Part shown: positions 44,390 through 53,264 of the stretch, one piece after another
Layout: each line of letters starts with the position of its first letter
How positions within the stretch are numbered: position 1 is the first letter of the stretch
Origin: Sphingomonas sp. PP-CC-1A-547
GTDB lineage: Bacteria > Pseudomonadota > Alphaproteobacteria > Sphingomonadales > Sphingomonadaceae
Direction of reading: 5' to 3'
DNA length: 64,000 bases
NCBI RefSeq assembly: GCF_003610375.1
Contig: NZ_RAPZ01000010.1
Coordinates: forward strand, 842,161 to 906,160
Program-made: the position numbers and the translations under genes
Notes under the pieces: model-generated
What the model saw: the letters and a program-made list of their open reading frames with translations, nothing else
Databases searched by the model: none
Told to the model about the DNA's origin: nothing

Positions 44390-45621
44390 GCCGTTTCCGT
44401 CGCACCGTCCGCCAGACCTTCACGATCGCGCGACGCGACTTCATCGCCACGGTGTTCACCCCGATCTTCCTGCTGTTCCTGTTCGCGCCGCTGATCATGG
44501 GTTCGTTCGGCGCAATCGGCGGACTGGGCGCGGCGAGCGTCACTGATGGTGCCCAGGACAAGACGCGGATCATCGCGATCGTCCCCGCCACCACCGCGCG
44601 GCCCATCGACGAGGCCGACACCCGTCTGCGCGCCATGTTCCGCAGCGACGAAGCGCCCCCCGAACTGTCGATCGTAGCGCCGGCCACGGATCCCGCGGCG
44701 CAGGCACGCGCGGCGTTCGAGACCAAGGACGTCGACGCCTCCGCAGTGCTGTACGGCCCGCTCGACGCGCCGCAAATCCTGTACGGACCGCGCGGCAAAC
44801 GCTCGGCCGATTACCTCGGGCTGCTTGCGCAGACGACGCTGGCGGCGGAGAAGCTTGGCGGTACGTTGCCGACGATCGCCGCGACCAAGACGCAGATCAC
44901 GCGCTCGACCACCTCGGTCGGCGGCCAGCACCAATCCGCCTTCTTCGCAGTGTTCGGCATCTTCTTCCTGACGCTGTTCCTCTCCGGCCAGGTCGTCGGC
45001 ACGATGGCCGAGGAGCGCAACAACAAGGTGATCGAGGTGCTCGCCGCCGCGGTGCCCTTGGAGTCCGTATTCTTCGGCAAGCTGATCGGGATGTTCGGAG
45101 TCGCGGTGCTGTTCGTCGCGTTCTGGGGCACCGTCGTCACGCAGATCACGTCGCTGATGCCCGCCGCCGCGGCGGTGGCGCTTGGCGACCTGACGCCCGC
45201 GGTCGGCGCACCGATGTTCGCGCTGCTGTTCGCCGCGTATTTCAGCATGGCGTATCTGCTGCTCGGATCGGTGTTCCTCGGCGTCGGCGCGCAGGCGTCG
45301 ACGATGCGCGAGATCCAGATGCTGTCGCTACCGATCACCATCCTGCAGGTCGCGATGTTCGGACTGTCCTCCGCGGCGGTCTCCCACCCCGGCAGCTGGC
45401 TCGCCACCGCCGCCGAACTGTTCCCGCTCTCCTCGCCATTCGCAATGGCCGGCCGCGCGGCGAACTCGCCCGAACTCTGGCCACACGTCGCCGCACTCGC
45501 GTGGCAGGCGTTGTGGGTGACGATTTTTATAACGGTGGGGGCCCGCCTCTTCCGCCGCGGCGTGCTGCAATCGGGAAGTGCCAGGCCGTTCTGGCGGCGC
45601 AAAGCCAAGGCAGTCGCTTAA
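44386..45621 (+). CDS. ABC transporter permease (ABC-2 / NatB-like)
   Basis: A 411-residue permease. One N-terminal membrane helix (about residues 20-45) is followed by a soluble periplasmic domain of about 130 residues (ARPIDEADTRLRAMFRSDEAPPE). Five or six helices come in the C-terminal half, with the typical signature VVGTMAEERNNKVIEVLAAAVPLESVFFGKLIG. It forms a half-transporter with the preceding ATPase. The substrate is unknown. Confidence 0.9.
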   Translation: MSRFRRTVRQTFTIARRDFIATVFTPIFLLFLFAPLIMGSFGAIGGLGAASVTDGAQDKTRIIAIVPATTARPIDEADTRLRAMFRSDEAPPELSIVAPATDPAAQARAAFETKDVDASAVLYGPLDAPQILYGPRGKRSADYLGLLAQTTLAAEKLGGTLPTIAATKTQITRSTTSVGGQHQSAFFAVFGIFFLTLFLSGQVVGTMAEERNNKVIEVLAAAVPLESVFFGKLIGMFGVAVLFVAFWGTVVTQITSLMPAAAAVALGDLTPAVGAPMFALLFAAYFSMAYLLLGSVFLGVGAQASTMREIQMLSLPITILQVAMFGLSSAAVSHPGSWLATAAELFPLSSPFAMAGRAANSPELWPHVAALAWQALWVTIFITVGARLFRRGVLQSGSARPFWRRKAKAVA

Positions 45622-45623
45622 CT

Positions 45624-45701
45624 GTTCTCCTGCGAACGCAGGAGCCCAGGGTAACGAACGCCATCCCTCGCGGTCCTGGACTCCTGCGTTCGCAGGAGAA
45701 C
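45624..45701. repeat. Inverted-repeat element with self-complementary arms
   Basis: The arms GTTCTCCTGCGAACGCAGGA...CCAGG and CCTGG...TCCTGCGTTCGCAGGAGAAC are complementary over about 28 bp. Each arm also contains the hairpin CTCCTGCG-AA-CGCAGGAG. It directly follows the ABC permease gene. Confidence 0.82.
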
Positions 45702-45762
45702 GGAGCCTATTGACATAAGTGTCAGCAAAGCCTCTCCTGCGGCAAAACACGGGAGAGAAACG

Positions 45763-47001
45763 ATGGCGACTCTGGTAAGAGACGTAGCGCAACAGACGGT
45801 CGATCCGCTCGACGTGAGCCGCGCCGAACTCTACCGCGACGACCTCTGGCAGGCGCCGTTCGCGCAACTCCGCGCCGAGGCCCCCGTCCACTATGTCGAG
45901 CAGTCGGACTACGGCCCCTATTGGTCGGTCTCCTCCTACAAGGGCATCGTCGAGGTCGAGTCGCTACCCGATCTCTACTCCTCCGAAGCCGGTGGGATCA
46001 CGATCGCCGATTTCGTCGCCGAACGCGATGTCCGCATGCCGATGTTCATCGCGCGCGACCGCCCCGTGCATACCGGCCAGCGCCGCACGGTCGCGCCCGC
46101 CTTCACGCCAAGCGAGATGACCCGGATGTCGGGCGATATCCGCAGGCGGACCGCGGAGATGCTCGACAGCCTGTCGTGGAACACACCGTTCGACTGGGTC
46201 GATACCGTCGCGATCGAACTCACCACGCAGATGCTGGCGATCCTGTTCGACTTCCCTTGGGCGGACCGACGCAAACTGACCTTATGGTCGGATTGGGCGG
46301 GCGATATCGAGATCGTGAAGAACGAGGAACTGCGCGGTCAGCGGCTCGCGTACATGTTCGAATGCGGGTCGTATTTCAAAGGCTTGTGGGATGCGAAGAT
46401 CGACAAGGCGCCGACGCCCGACCTGATCTCGATGATGATTCATTCGGATGCGATGAGCCACATGGATCACAACGAGTTCATCGGGAACCTCATCCTGCTG
46501 ATCGTCGGCGGCAACGACACGACGCGTAATTCGATGTCGGCGCTCGCCTACGGCCTCGACAAGTTCCCGGACGCGCGGGCAAAGCTGGAGGCGGATCCGG
46601 CGCTGATCCCGAATGCGGTGAGCGAGATCCTGCGGTGGCAGACGCCGCTTGCGCATATGCGGCGGACTGCCACCGCGGACGCGGAGTTGATGGGGCAGCA
46701 GATCAGGGCGGGTGACAAGCTGGCGCTCTGGTACATCTCGGCGAACCGCGACGAGAGCGTGTTCGGCGAGGATGCGGACGACATCGTTGTCGATCGGCCG
46801 AACGCGCGGCGGCATCTGGCATTCGGGCACGGCATCCACCGCTGCGTCGGCGCGCGGCTGGCGGAAATGCAGATCGCGATCCTGCTCGAGGAGATGGCGA
46901 AACGGCGCATGCGGATCAACGTGCTGGGCGAGCCTACGCGGGTCGCGGCGTGCTTCGTGCATGGGTATCGCTCGCTGCCGGTGGAAATCAGTAAATACTG
47001 A
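45763..47001 (+). CDS. Cytochrome P450 (CYP153-like)
   Basis: A 412-residue soluble bacterial P450. The I-helix oxygen-activation motif is GGNDTTRNS (249-257), the ExxR pair is Glu288/Arg291 (EILRW), and the heme-binding loop FGHGIHRCVGARLAEMQ has Cys361. The GGNDTTRNS motif and GIHRCVG loop are characteristic of the CYP153 alkane/terpene hydroxylase group common in sphingomonads, but substrate cannot be fixed from this. No ferredoxin or ferredoxin reductase gene is adjacent, so electrons must come from proteins encoded elsewhere. A GGGAGAG-like ribosome site precedes the ATG. Confidence 0.9.
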   Translation: MATLVRDVAQQTVDPLDVSRAELYRDDLWQAPFAQLRAEAPVHYVEQSDYGPYWSVSSYKGIVEVESLPDLYSSEAGGITIADFVAERDVRMPMFIARDRPVHTGQRRTVAPAFTPSEMTRMSGDIRRRTAEMLDSLSWNTPFDWVDTVAIELTTQMLAILFDFPWADRRKLTLWSDWAGDIEIVKNEELRGQRLAYMFECGSYFKGLWDAKIDKAPTPDLISMMIHSDAMSHMDHNEFIGNLILLIVGGNDTTRNSMSALAYGLDKFPDARAKLEADPALIPNAVSEILRWQTPLAHMRRTATADAELMGQQIRAGDKLALWYISANRDESVFGEDADDIVVDRPNARRHLAFGHGIHRCVGARLAEMQIAILLEEMAKRRMRINVLGEPTRVAACFVHGYRSLPVEISKY

Positions 47002-47061
47002 GGCTTGGCGTCACCTTTCGGTTGGGTCGCCCGTACCTATATCCGAACCATGGAGACGAAC

Positions 47062-47550
47062 ATGACCCAGGACCGCCGCACTTTCCTTACACTTGCCGGG
47101 GCGGGCGTCGCCGGCTTTGCTTTATGGGGGTGCTCGTCGCAACCAGCCCAGGCCGCCGAGCGGTTCGAGGTAACGCTGACCGATGCGCAGTGGCGCAAGA
47201 AGTTGTCGCCGGACGCCTATAACACGCTGCGCAAGGAAGGCACCGAGGCGCCGTATTCGAGCCCGCTGAACGGCGAGCATCGGGCGGGGATTTTCTCGTG
47301 CGGCGGCTGTGCGCTCCCGAATTATTCGTCGAAGACCAAGTTCGAGAGCGGGACGGGTTGGCCAAGCTTCTGGCAACCGTTGCCGAACGCGGTGCGGACG
47401 CGGGTGGATTCGACTCTGGGTATGGCGCGGACCGAGGTGCATTGCCGTCGGTGCGGCGGGCATCTGGGCCATGTGTTCGACGATGGGCCGAAGCCAACGG
47501 GCAAGCGCTATTGCATGAATGGCGATGCGCTGACGTTTAGGGCGGCCTGA
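47062..47550 (+). CDS. msrB: Exported peptide-methionine (R)-S-oxide reductase
   Basis: A 162-residue MsrB. The zinc site consists of CGGC and CRRC. The substrate loop is GTGWPSFWQP and the catalytic Cys is in RYCMNGDALTF. Unusually the N-terminus is a Tat-type leader (DRRTFLTLAGAGVAGFALWGC) ending in a lipobox-like LWGC, so the protein is probably a folded-exported, lipid-anchored reductase repairing envelope Met oxidation. The ATG at 47062 is preceded by GGAGA; 47050 is an alternative start. Confidence 0.9.
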   Translation: MTQDRRTFLTLAGAGVAGFALWGCSSQPAQAAERFEVTLTDAQWRKKLSPDAYNTLRKEGTEAPYSSPLNGEHRAGIFSCGGCALPNYSSKTKFESGTGWPSFWQPLPNAVRTRVDSTLGMARTEVHCRRCGGHLGHVFDDGPKPTGKRYCMNGDALTFRAA

Positions 47551-47620
47551 GGGTGAGCGCTGGGCGGGGTTGAAGGGCCAGCCTAGGGATCATCCGCGAT
47601 TTCTGCCACTGCCCCCCCTT

Positions 47621-47679
47621 CTTGTTCCCCCGCGAAGGCGGGGGTCCAGACTGGGCTCCCGCCTTCGCGGGAGAACAAG
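47621..47679. repeat. Inverted-repeat element (GCGAAGGCGGG type)
   Basis: The arms CTTGTTCCCCCGCGAAGGCG...CCAG and CTGG...CGCCTTCGCGGGAGAACAAG pair across a very short spacer. Each arm has its own CCCGC-GAAG-GCGGG hairpin. It follows msrB. Confidence 0.82.
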
Positions 47680-47746
47680 GGAGAGGCGGATGTGCGGTGT
47701 TGCGCCTCGACCACCCTACCTGTTGCGTATCCGCACTTCCGCAAAC

Positions 47747-47855
47747 GCACCTCCCCGGCGAAGGCCGGGGTCCAGTCGGGTGACGTCGCTAACGAAGGTA
47801 GCGCGCCGTTACCGCGACCTTTCCAACTGGGCCCCGGCCTTCGCCGGGGAGGTGC
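47747..47855. repeat. Inverted-repeat element (GGCGAAGGCCGGGG type)
   Basis: The left arm GCACCTCCCCGGCGAAGGCC...CAGT pairs with the right arm ACTGG...GGCCTTCGCCGGGGAGGTGC over about 30 bp, with a spacer of about 48 bp. It is closely related to the element at 56574-56681 and lies between msrB and the CHAP gene. Confidence 0.82.
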
Positions 47856-47984
47856 TCTTCTTGATAGAGTCTGACGGGCTGCACGGTGTGGGGGGAGGTC
47901 AGCGGCGGAAGGCTAGACTGTGAAACGTGCAGGAACGTGCGGCGATACCGGAACCAGCCCAGCATCACATCGCATAAACGAGGC

Positions 47985-48605
47985 TCAGTTCGCCTCGTTC
48001 ACCAGCGTGAAGATGCCACGCGGGTCGGTCGGGCCATGCTGGATCGTCGCAAGCTGGGCGGCGTTGGCGCGCTGCGTTGCGGTGACGGTGTGGGTGGTGC
48101 TGGCCATCTGGAACGAGGACTGCTCAGCTGCGTCGAGCCTGTCCTTGGGTGCGTGGCCCGAGTAGATGAAGCCCTTGGTCGGGTAGGCCGAGGTGCCGAG
48201 GCCGCCTTGCGGGCCGTACCAGACCTTAACCATGCTCCAGTCGCCGGCGGGCGAGACGTCGATCGCGCGGACGTTGGTCTCGATGGCGCCGGGACGCGAC
48301 CAGTTGGCGTGGGTGAGCAGGACTTCGTGATCGTTGATGACTTGGCTGACCATGGCGACATGGCCGACACGCATCCGCGAGGTTGCGGCGAAGGCGAGGA
48401 CCGAACCGGCCTTCGGGGTGTGGCCACGCTCGTAGCGACCCTCAGCCTGGCTCCACCAAGTGTTTGCGTTGCCACGGATTTCGATGCCCGACACCGAACG
48501 CGCGAACGTCACGCACTGCCAGAACTGGGCTGCTGCCGGTGTGGCCGTCATCAGGCCGCACGATACCACCAGCGCAAAACGCGCTGCTAACGCCTTGAAA
48601 TTCAT
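47985..48605 (-). CDS. Exported CHAP-domain amidase/peptidase-like protein
   Basis: A 206-residue protein with a signal peptide (MNFKALAARFALVVSCGLMT, cleavage after PAAA). The CHAP domain has the catalytic Cys in FWQCVTFAR and His in MRVGHVAMV, with the WSRPG and VWYGPQGG loops. CHAP enzymes cleave peptidoglycan cross-links or the amide bond, so a role in cell-wall remodelling is expected. The C-terminal about 60 residues are Ala/Thr-rich and unassigned. It is monocistronic. Confidence 0.85.
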   Translation of the reverse strand: MNFKALAARFALVVSCGLMTATPAAAQFWQCVTFARSVSGIEIRGNANTWWSQAEGRYERGHTPKAGSVLAFAATSRMRVGHVAMVSQVINDHEVLLTHANWSRPGAIETNVRAIDVSPAGDWSMVKVWYGPQGGLGTSAYPTKGFIYSGHAPKDRLDAAEQSSFQMASTTHTVTATQRANAAQLATIQHGPTDPRGIFTLVNEAN

Positions 48606-48742
48606 CGAGACCCCCCGGCCAAAACCCGTTCGTCACAGTCTGGCTACGGGAGGTTCGATTTAATTGAAACCCGGCCGGGAACCTTATCCGACGAAGCGTG
48701 TTATCGCGCCGACGAGCTCCCAAAAGCGTAAGCCAGGCTGCC

Positions 48743-50620
48743 TCAGTTCATGAGTTTCCAGCCGGTTATGCGGTCCACCGTGACCTGCGTAACCGCATGA
48801 TAGCCCGGCCGCGCCTTGCCGTAGATGTCCATCGCCAGCTTGTGGCCCCAGTCGCCCGAACCCATCATCTGCTGGAACAGCGGCGCGACGAACTTCCGGC
48901 GGCCCTGCGAGGTCAGGAACTGCTCGGCCGAAGCATCAGCAGGCGCATAGTGGTTGGCGAGCGCGAGTTGCAGCCAGGCGAAGCGGATCTCGGCATTGCC
49001 GGTGGCGTTCCAACCGAATGTTGAATCGAGCGTCTTCAACCGCTCGGCCGGAAGCTTGCGCGGGAGTTGCGTGATGAAGCGCGTGATCTCCTGCGTGGTC
49101 GCCTTGCCCGGAACGGCCGATACCGGCCCGCCGGCCGCATACGCCTTCGCCGCCGCATCGACTGCGGGGAAGGCGACGGAGGTCACATGCACTGCGTTCG
49201 CGGGGATGCCGGGGCTGTAGACCCAGGTATCGACGCCGATCGTCCTGGCTTCGGCGGGAGTCAGCAGCTTCGACTTGAGGTCGGCGAGGAAGCCGGCGCT
49301 GGTCTGCGGCTGGAAGGCGTGGCGGTCGAAATAGCTGCGGAGATAGGCGTCGAAGCGCGCGCGGCCGACCTGGCGTTCGATCGTGCGAAGGAACGTCGCT
49401 CCCTTGTCGTACGCGATCTGGGTCATGCCGTCGTCGGGATCGCGCGATGCGTCGAGATCGAGGTGAAGCTGCGTGTCCTTCGCGGCCGGGCCGCCGGCGT
49501 CCTTCACCGCGTCCTGCATGTCGGTCCAGGAGAGATCCGCCTCCATGTCGGCGCGGCGCTTGCCATAGAGCGCCTCCATGATCCGGTTTTCGAAATAGCT
49601 CGTAAAGCCTTCGTTGAGCCAGAAATCGTCCCACGTCGCGTTCGTCACGAGGTTGCCCGACCAGCTGTGCGCGAGTTCGTGCGCGATCAGCGAGACGAGG
49701 CTGCGGTCGCCGGCGATCGCGGTCGGCGTGGCGAAGGTGAGCGTCGGATTCTCCATGCCGCCGAACGGGAACGACGGCGGCAGGACCAGCACATCATAGC
49801 GACCCCAGCGATACGGGCCGTACAGCCCCTCCGCCGCGGCGACGAACTTCTCGAGCTCGCCGAACTCGTACGCGGCCTTGGGCAAGGTCGCGGGTTCGGC
49901 CCAGATGCCGGTGCGTGAGCCGGTCGACTTGAACGCGATGTCGCCGACCGCGAGCGCGATCAGGTAGGGCGCGACCGGCTTGTCCATCTTGTACTCGAAC
50001 GTGCAACGGTCGGCGACGCAGACGGGCTTGCCTGCCGATAGCCCGCTCATCACCGCGGTGAGTTGCTTGGGGACGGCGATCTTCGCCTCCCACGTCTGGC
50101 GGATGCCAGGGGAGTCCTGCGTCGGGATCCAGCTTCGGTTGAGGATCGCCTCGCCCTGGCTGAACAGGAACGGCTGCTTCTTGCCAGCAGTCTGCGCAGG
50201 GGTCAGCCATTGCAGCGCCTTGGCGTCGGGCGACGAGGCGTAGGCGATGCGGATTCTCCTGGCGCCGTTGAGCGTGACAGTCAGCGGCGCGCCGTGGATC
50301 TTGTCGACCGCGCCGACTTCGTAGGGAAGCGGCTTGCCGTTGGCGTCGGTGATGTTGACGATCTTCAAGCCGTTGTCGTCGAGCACAAGTTTCGCGCCTG
50401 GTTTCGCCAGGATGTCGAGCGTGGCGATGCCGCGGATGACGTGCGTGTCGAAGTCGGCGGCAAGATCGAGCGCGACATGCGTGACGCGCGCCTGGGCGGG
50501 GCGGGCGTAGCTGTGCGGGTCGCGCGCGTCGGCTGTTGTGAGGACGGGTGCGATTGTCTGTGCGACGGCGGGCGATGCTAAGACGAGACCGAGGGCGGTG
50601 GCTAGGGCGGGGATACGCAT
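48743..50620 (-). CDS. Exported M1-family zinc aminopeptidase
   Basis: A 625-residue protein with signal peptide MRIPALATALGLVLASPAVAQ. M1 hallmarks are the exopeptidase motif GGMEN, the zinc site HELAHSW with the second Glu in NEGFTSYFENR, and the typical FPFGGMENPTLTFATPT context. An N-terminal beta-saddle and C-terminal helical (leukotriene-A4-hydrolase-like) domain are recognisable. It cleaves N-terminal residues from peptides in the periplasm. The start at 50620 opens the signal; the 14-codon extension is unlikely. Confidence 0.92.
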   Translation of the reverse strand: MRIPALATALGLVLASPAVAQTIAPVLTTADARDPHSYARPAQARVTHVALDLAADFDTHVIRGIATLDILAKPGAKLVLDDNGLKIVNITDANGKPLPYEVGAVDKIHGAPLTVTLNGARRIRIAYASSPDAKALQWLTPAQTAGKKQPFLFSQGEAILNRSWIPTQDSPGIRQTWEAKIAVPKQLTAVMSGLSAGKPVCVADRCTFEYKMDKPVAPYLIALAVGDIAFKSTGSRTGIWAEPATLPKAAYEFGELEKFVAAAEGLYGPYRWGRYDVLVLPPSFPFGGMENPTLTFATPTAIAGDRSLVSLIAHELAHSWSGNLVTNATWDDFWLNEGFTSYFENRIMEALYGKRRADMEADLSWTDMQDAVKDAGGPAAKDTQLHLDLDASRDPDDGMTQIAYDKGATFLRTIERQVGRARFDAYLRSYFDRHAFQPQTSAGFLADLKSKLLTPAEARTIGVDTWVYSPGIPANAVHVTSVAFPAVDAAAKAYAAGGPVSAVPGKATTQEITRFITQLPRKLPAERLKTLDSTFGWNATGNAEIRFAWLQLALANHYAPADASAEQFLTSQGRRKFVAPLFQQMMGSGDWGHKLAMDIYGKARPGYHAVTQVTVDRITGWKLMN

Positions 50621-50720
50621 GGGAACTCCGATGTCGCCGTTCCCCAAGTTCGGGAAGGCCAAGCCTGAGTCCTAACGTGCGGGCCCTGTTGCTGGAAGGG
50701 CGGGACGATCGCAGTTTTGC

Positions 50721-50841
50721 ACCTTCCCCCGCAAGGGGGAGGTGTCGCCGTAGGTGACGGAGGGGGAGGACACGAAACCGACGTTCCTTTGCCTCCCCCT
50801 CCGTCTAGCGAGAGCCAGCCACCTCCCCCTGGCGGGGAAGG
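50721..50841. repeat. Inverted-repeat element (CCCCGCAAGGGGGAGG type)
   Basis: Pairs of C/G-tract arms (ACCTTCCCCCGCAAGGGGGA...GGAGGGGGAGG against CCTCCCCCTCC...CACCTCCCCCTGGCGGGGAA) surround a short central loop. It is imperfect but nested. It lies between the start of the aminopeptidase gene and the end of the GPH symporter gene. Confidence 0.7.
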
Positions 50842-50860
50842 ATCGTACGAGGTGGCATCG

Positions 50861-52294
50861 TCAGTCGTTGCGAACTGGTGTCGTTGCAAGTCTCGCCAGC
50901 CGTGCCTCGTGTTCGACGCGGCCGAAGGGGAAGCGGGAGAAGAAGTACGCCGAGACGCACGCCAGCACGATGTAGAGGCCGGCGTAGATCAGCGTGAGGC
51001 GGTCGATCGTGGCGATCGGGACCGTCCCCGGCGTCGCCTTGGCGGGGAACCCCGCCACGGCGAGGATCATGCCGGCGAAGAAGATGCCGATCCCGCTCGT
51101 GCATTTCTGGACGAAGAACGAGCCGGCGAAGAACACGCCTTCCGACCGCCTGCCCGTCTTTGCTTCCGAGTCCTCGACCACGTCCGCCATCATCGATGCG
51201 CCGAGGATGAACCCGGTGACGTTCGACGCGGTGCCGAGGATGAAGAACCCGAACAGCATCGGCAGCAATGCGGGCTCGCCGACGTCCGGAAACACGCTGA
51301 GCATCCGCAGCCAATAGGGCGAGGTGTTGAGCGCCGCGCCCAGCAGCACCGCGCCCATCGCCGCCTTGGGCTTGCTCCCCGTCCTGCCGAGCCGGGGCGC
51401 GGCCAGGAACGCGAGGAACACGCCCGAGAACAGCGCGATCGTCAGGTAGACGAACACCGGACCCTTGAAGCCCCACACATAGGTATAGAGGTAGTTCGAC
51501 ATCGCGTAGCTAATGCCCTGGATCGTGTACGCGCAGACTCCCGCCGCCATCAGGATCGCGAACGCGCGGTTCCTCACGGTCTGGCGCAGTTCGGCGAAGG
51601 ACTCGCGCAAGGTCTGGCGGACGATCGGCGGGTTCGGCAGATGCCTGATCTCGTGATGTGTCCCAAGCGCGGAGACGAGGATCGCGACGCCGATGAAGAT
51701 CGCCCCCGCCAGCGCAAAACCGCCGTATCCGGCTCGGTTGAGCAGCCCGTTCGGGAACGCCGCCGTCGGCGCGAGGAAATACTGGTACGCCGACAGCAGC
51801 ATCAGCAACCCGCCAACCCAGCCGAACAGGTAACGATACGCCATGATCCGCGTGCGCTCGTCATAGCCCGACGTCAGCTCGGGCGTCAGCGCCACCGACG
51901 GCACCTCGTAGCAACTCACCGCGCTGCGCACGATTACCGCCATGACGAACAGCCAGACGAGCGTCTGCGGCTCCGACATGATCGAGGGCGGGTTCCACAG
52001 CAGCAGCCAGCCGACCATGATCGGCAGCGCGGACGCGTACATCCACGGATGCCGCCGGCCCCATTTCGTCCGCGTGCGATCAGAGAAGAAGCCCACCGCC
52101 GGATCGACGAACGCGTCGATCATCAGCGCCATCATGATGACGAGCCCGACGGTCGCGGACGGCAGCCCGACGACCTGGTTGTAGAACAGCAGTAGGAACG
52201 TGCCGAACCCGGCGTCCTTTACCCCGTACGCGACCGCGCCGAAGCCGTAGCTCGCCATCGTTCCGTTGGAGAGGCGGCGGGCGGGTGCCATCAC
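50861..52294 (-). CDS. GPH-family sugar/glycoside:cation symporter (MFS)
   Basis: A 477-residue 12-TM transporter of the glycoside-pentoside-hexuronide:cation symporter family. The N-terminal ASYGFGAVAYGVKDAGFGTFLLLFYNQVVGL and the loop DAFVDPAVGFFSDRTRTKWGRRHPWM are diagnostic. The ATG overlaps the upstream SDR stop (4 bases), so the two form an operon. The substrate is not determinable; a glycoside or uronide is likely by family. Confidence 0.9.
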   Translation of the reverse strand: MMAPARRLSNGTMASYGFGAVAYGVKDAGFGTFLLLFYNQVVGLPSATVGLVIMMALMIDAFVDPAVGFFSDRTRTKWGRRHPWMYASALPIMVGWLLLWNPPSIMSEPQTLVWLFVMAVIVRSAVSCYEVPSVALTPELTSGYDERTRIMAYRYLFGWVGGLLMLLSAYQYFLAPTAAFPNGLLNRAGYGGFALAGAIFIGVAILVSALGTHHEIRHLPNPPIVRQTLRESFAELRQTVRNRAFAILMAAGVCAYTIQGISYAMSNYLYTYVWGFKGPVFVYLTIALFSGVFLAFLAAPRLGRTGSKPKAAMGAVLLGAALNTSPYWLRMLSVFPDVGEPALLPMLFGFFILGTASNVTGFILGASMMADVVEDSEAKTGRRSEGVFFAGSFFVQKCTSGIGIFFAGMILAVAGFPAKATPGTVPIATIDRLTLIYAGLYIVLACVSAYFFSRFPFGRVEHEARLARLATTPVRND

Positions 52295-53118
52295 TTCAGT
52301 TTGTCGAGCAGCGCGAACAGCGAGGGTTGCGCGGGGTCCCAGCTTGGCCGCGTGCCGATCGTCATGCCGCCATCCACGAGGATGTGCGTGCCGGTGATGA
52401 AGCTGGCATCGTCGCTGGCGAGGAACGCGACCGCGGCGGCGATGTCCTCGCTGGTGCCGGGGCGGCGGATCGGCTGTGCGTCGGCGGCGATATGCGCGAT
52501 CATCGCATCGGCCTGCGACGTCTTGGCGGCGTCGAGTTCGAGCGTGCGCGTGAAGATGTTGGTGACGATGAAGCCGGGCACGACGGCGTTCACGCGGATC
52601 TTGTGCTGCGCGAGGTCGGCGGCGGCCTGCTTGGTGAGGTGGAGCACGCCGGCCTTGGCGGTGGAATAGGCGGTCGGCGCGTAACCGGTGCCAAGCGCAG
52701 ATACCGACGAGGTGTTGACGATCGCGCCGCCGCCGCGTTTCGCCATCAGCGGTGCGGCATAGCGGATGCCGAGCGCGACCGAGCGGAGGAGGAGCGCCTG
52801 CGTTCGGTCCCAGTCCTCAGGCGAAATCTCGCCGATCGGGTCGCGCGAGCCGCCCGCGCCGGCGTTGTTGAACAGGATGTCGAGCCCGCCCGCGTCGTCG
52901 GCGGTCTGCATCAGCGCCTCGATATCGCCGGCCTGGAGCACGTCGGTACGCTGGAACAGGATGCGGCCGCCGGATGCGTCGGCGATCGCGTGGCCGCCGG
53001 TCTCGTCGATGTCGCCGATCAGGACGGTCACCCCTTCGTCGGCGAGTCGCAGTGCGGTCGCCCGGCCGATGCCGGACGCGCCGCCGGTCACGACGGCACG
53101 CTTGCCTGAAAACCTCAC
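52291..53118 (-). CDS. SDR-family oxidoreductase
   Basis: A 275-residue classical short-chain dehydrogenase. The cofactor motif TGGASGIG, DID acidic pair after beta2 (suggesting NAD), NNAGAGG, Ser in NTSSVS and the active-site YSTAK are all present. A GTG start at 53118 with AGGAGAGA is chosen over upstream ATG codons. It is the first gene of a two-gene operon with the GPH symporter, suggesting oxidation of an imported sugar or glycoside. It is divergent from a second SDR 147 bp away. Confidence 0.9.
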   Translation of the reverse strand: MRFSGKRAVVTGGASGIGRATALRLADEGVTVLIGDIDETGGHAIADASGGRILFQRTDVLQAGDIEALMQTADDAGGLDILFNNAGAGGSRDPIGEISPEDWDRTQALLLRSVALGIRYAAPLMAKRGGGAIVNTSSVSALGTGYAPTAYSTAKAGVLHLTKQAAADLAQHKIRVNAVVPGFIVTNIFTRTLELDAAKTSQADAMIAHIAADAQPIRRPGTSEDIAAAVAFLASDDASFITGTHILVDGGMTIGTRPSWDPAQPSLFALLDKLK

Positions 53119-53264
53119 ACGCTCTCTCCTAGTTTTTGGCGAGCCCATTTTTTTGCAAGCATAGTACGGGCTTTGCACTCGTCAATGACGCCTCGTTCGA
53201 AAAACGGGTTTGCGGCAAGCGGCGCTCGGCGATACCAAGCGGCCAAACATTCGGAGGATGCGTG

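Noticed and set aside
47886..48590. 234-codon plus-strand frame opposite the CHAP gene
   Set aside because: Antisense to a gene with clear signal peptide and catalytic Cys/His.
48676..48700. GGAAC-N17-GTT pattern resembling an EcfG-type stress promoter on the plus strand
   Set aside because: No plus-strand gene follows; neighbouring genes are on the minus strand, so it is probably chance.
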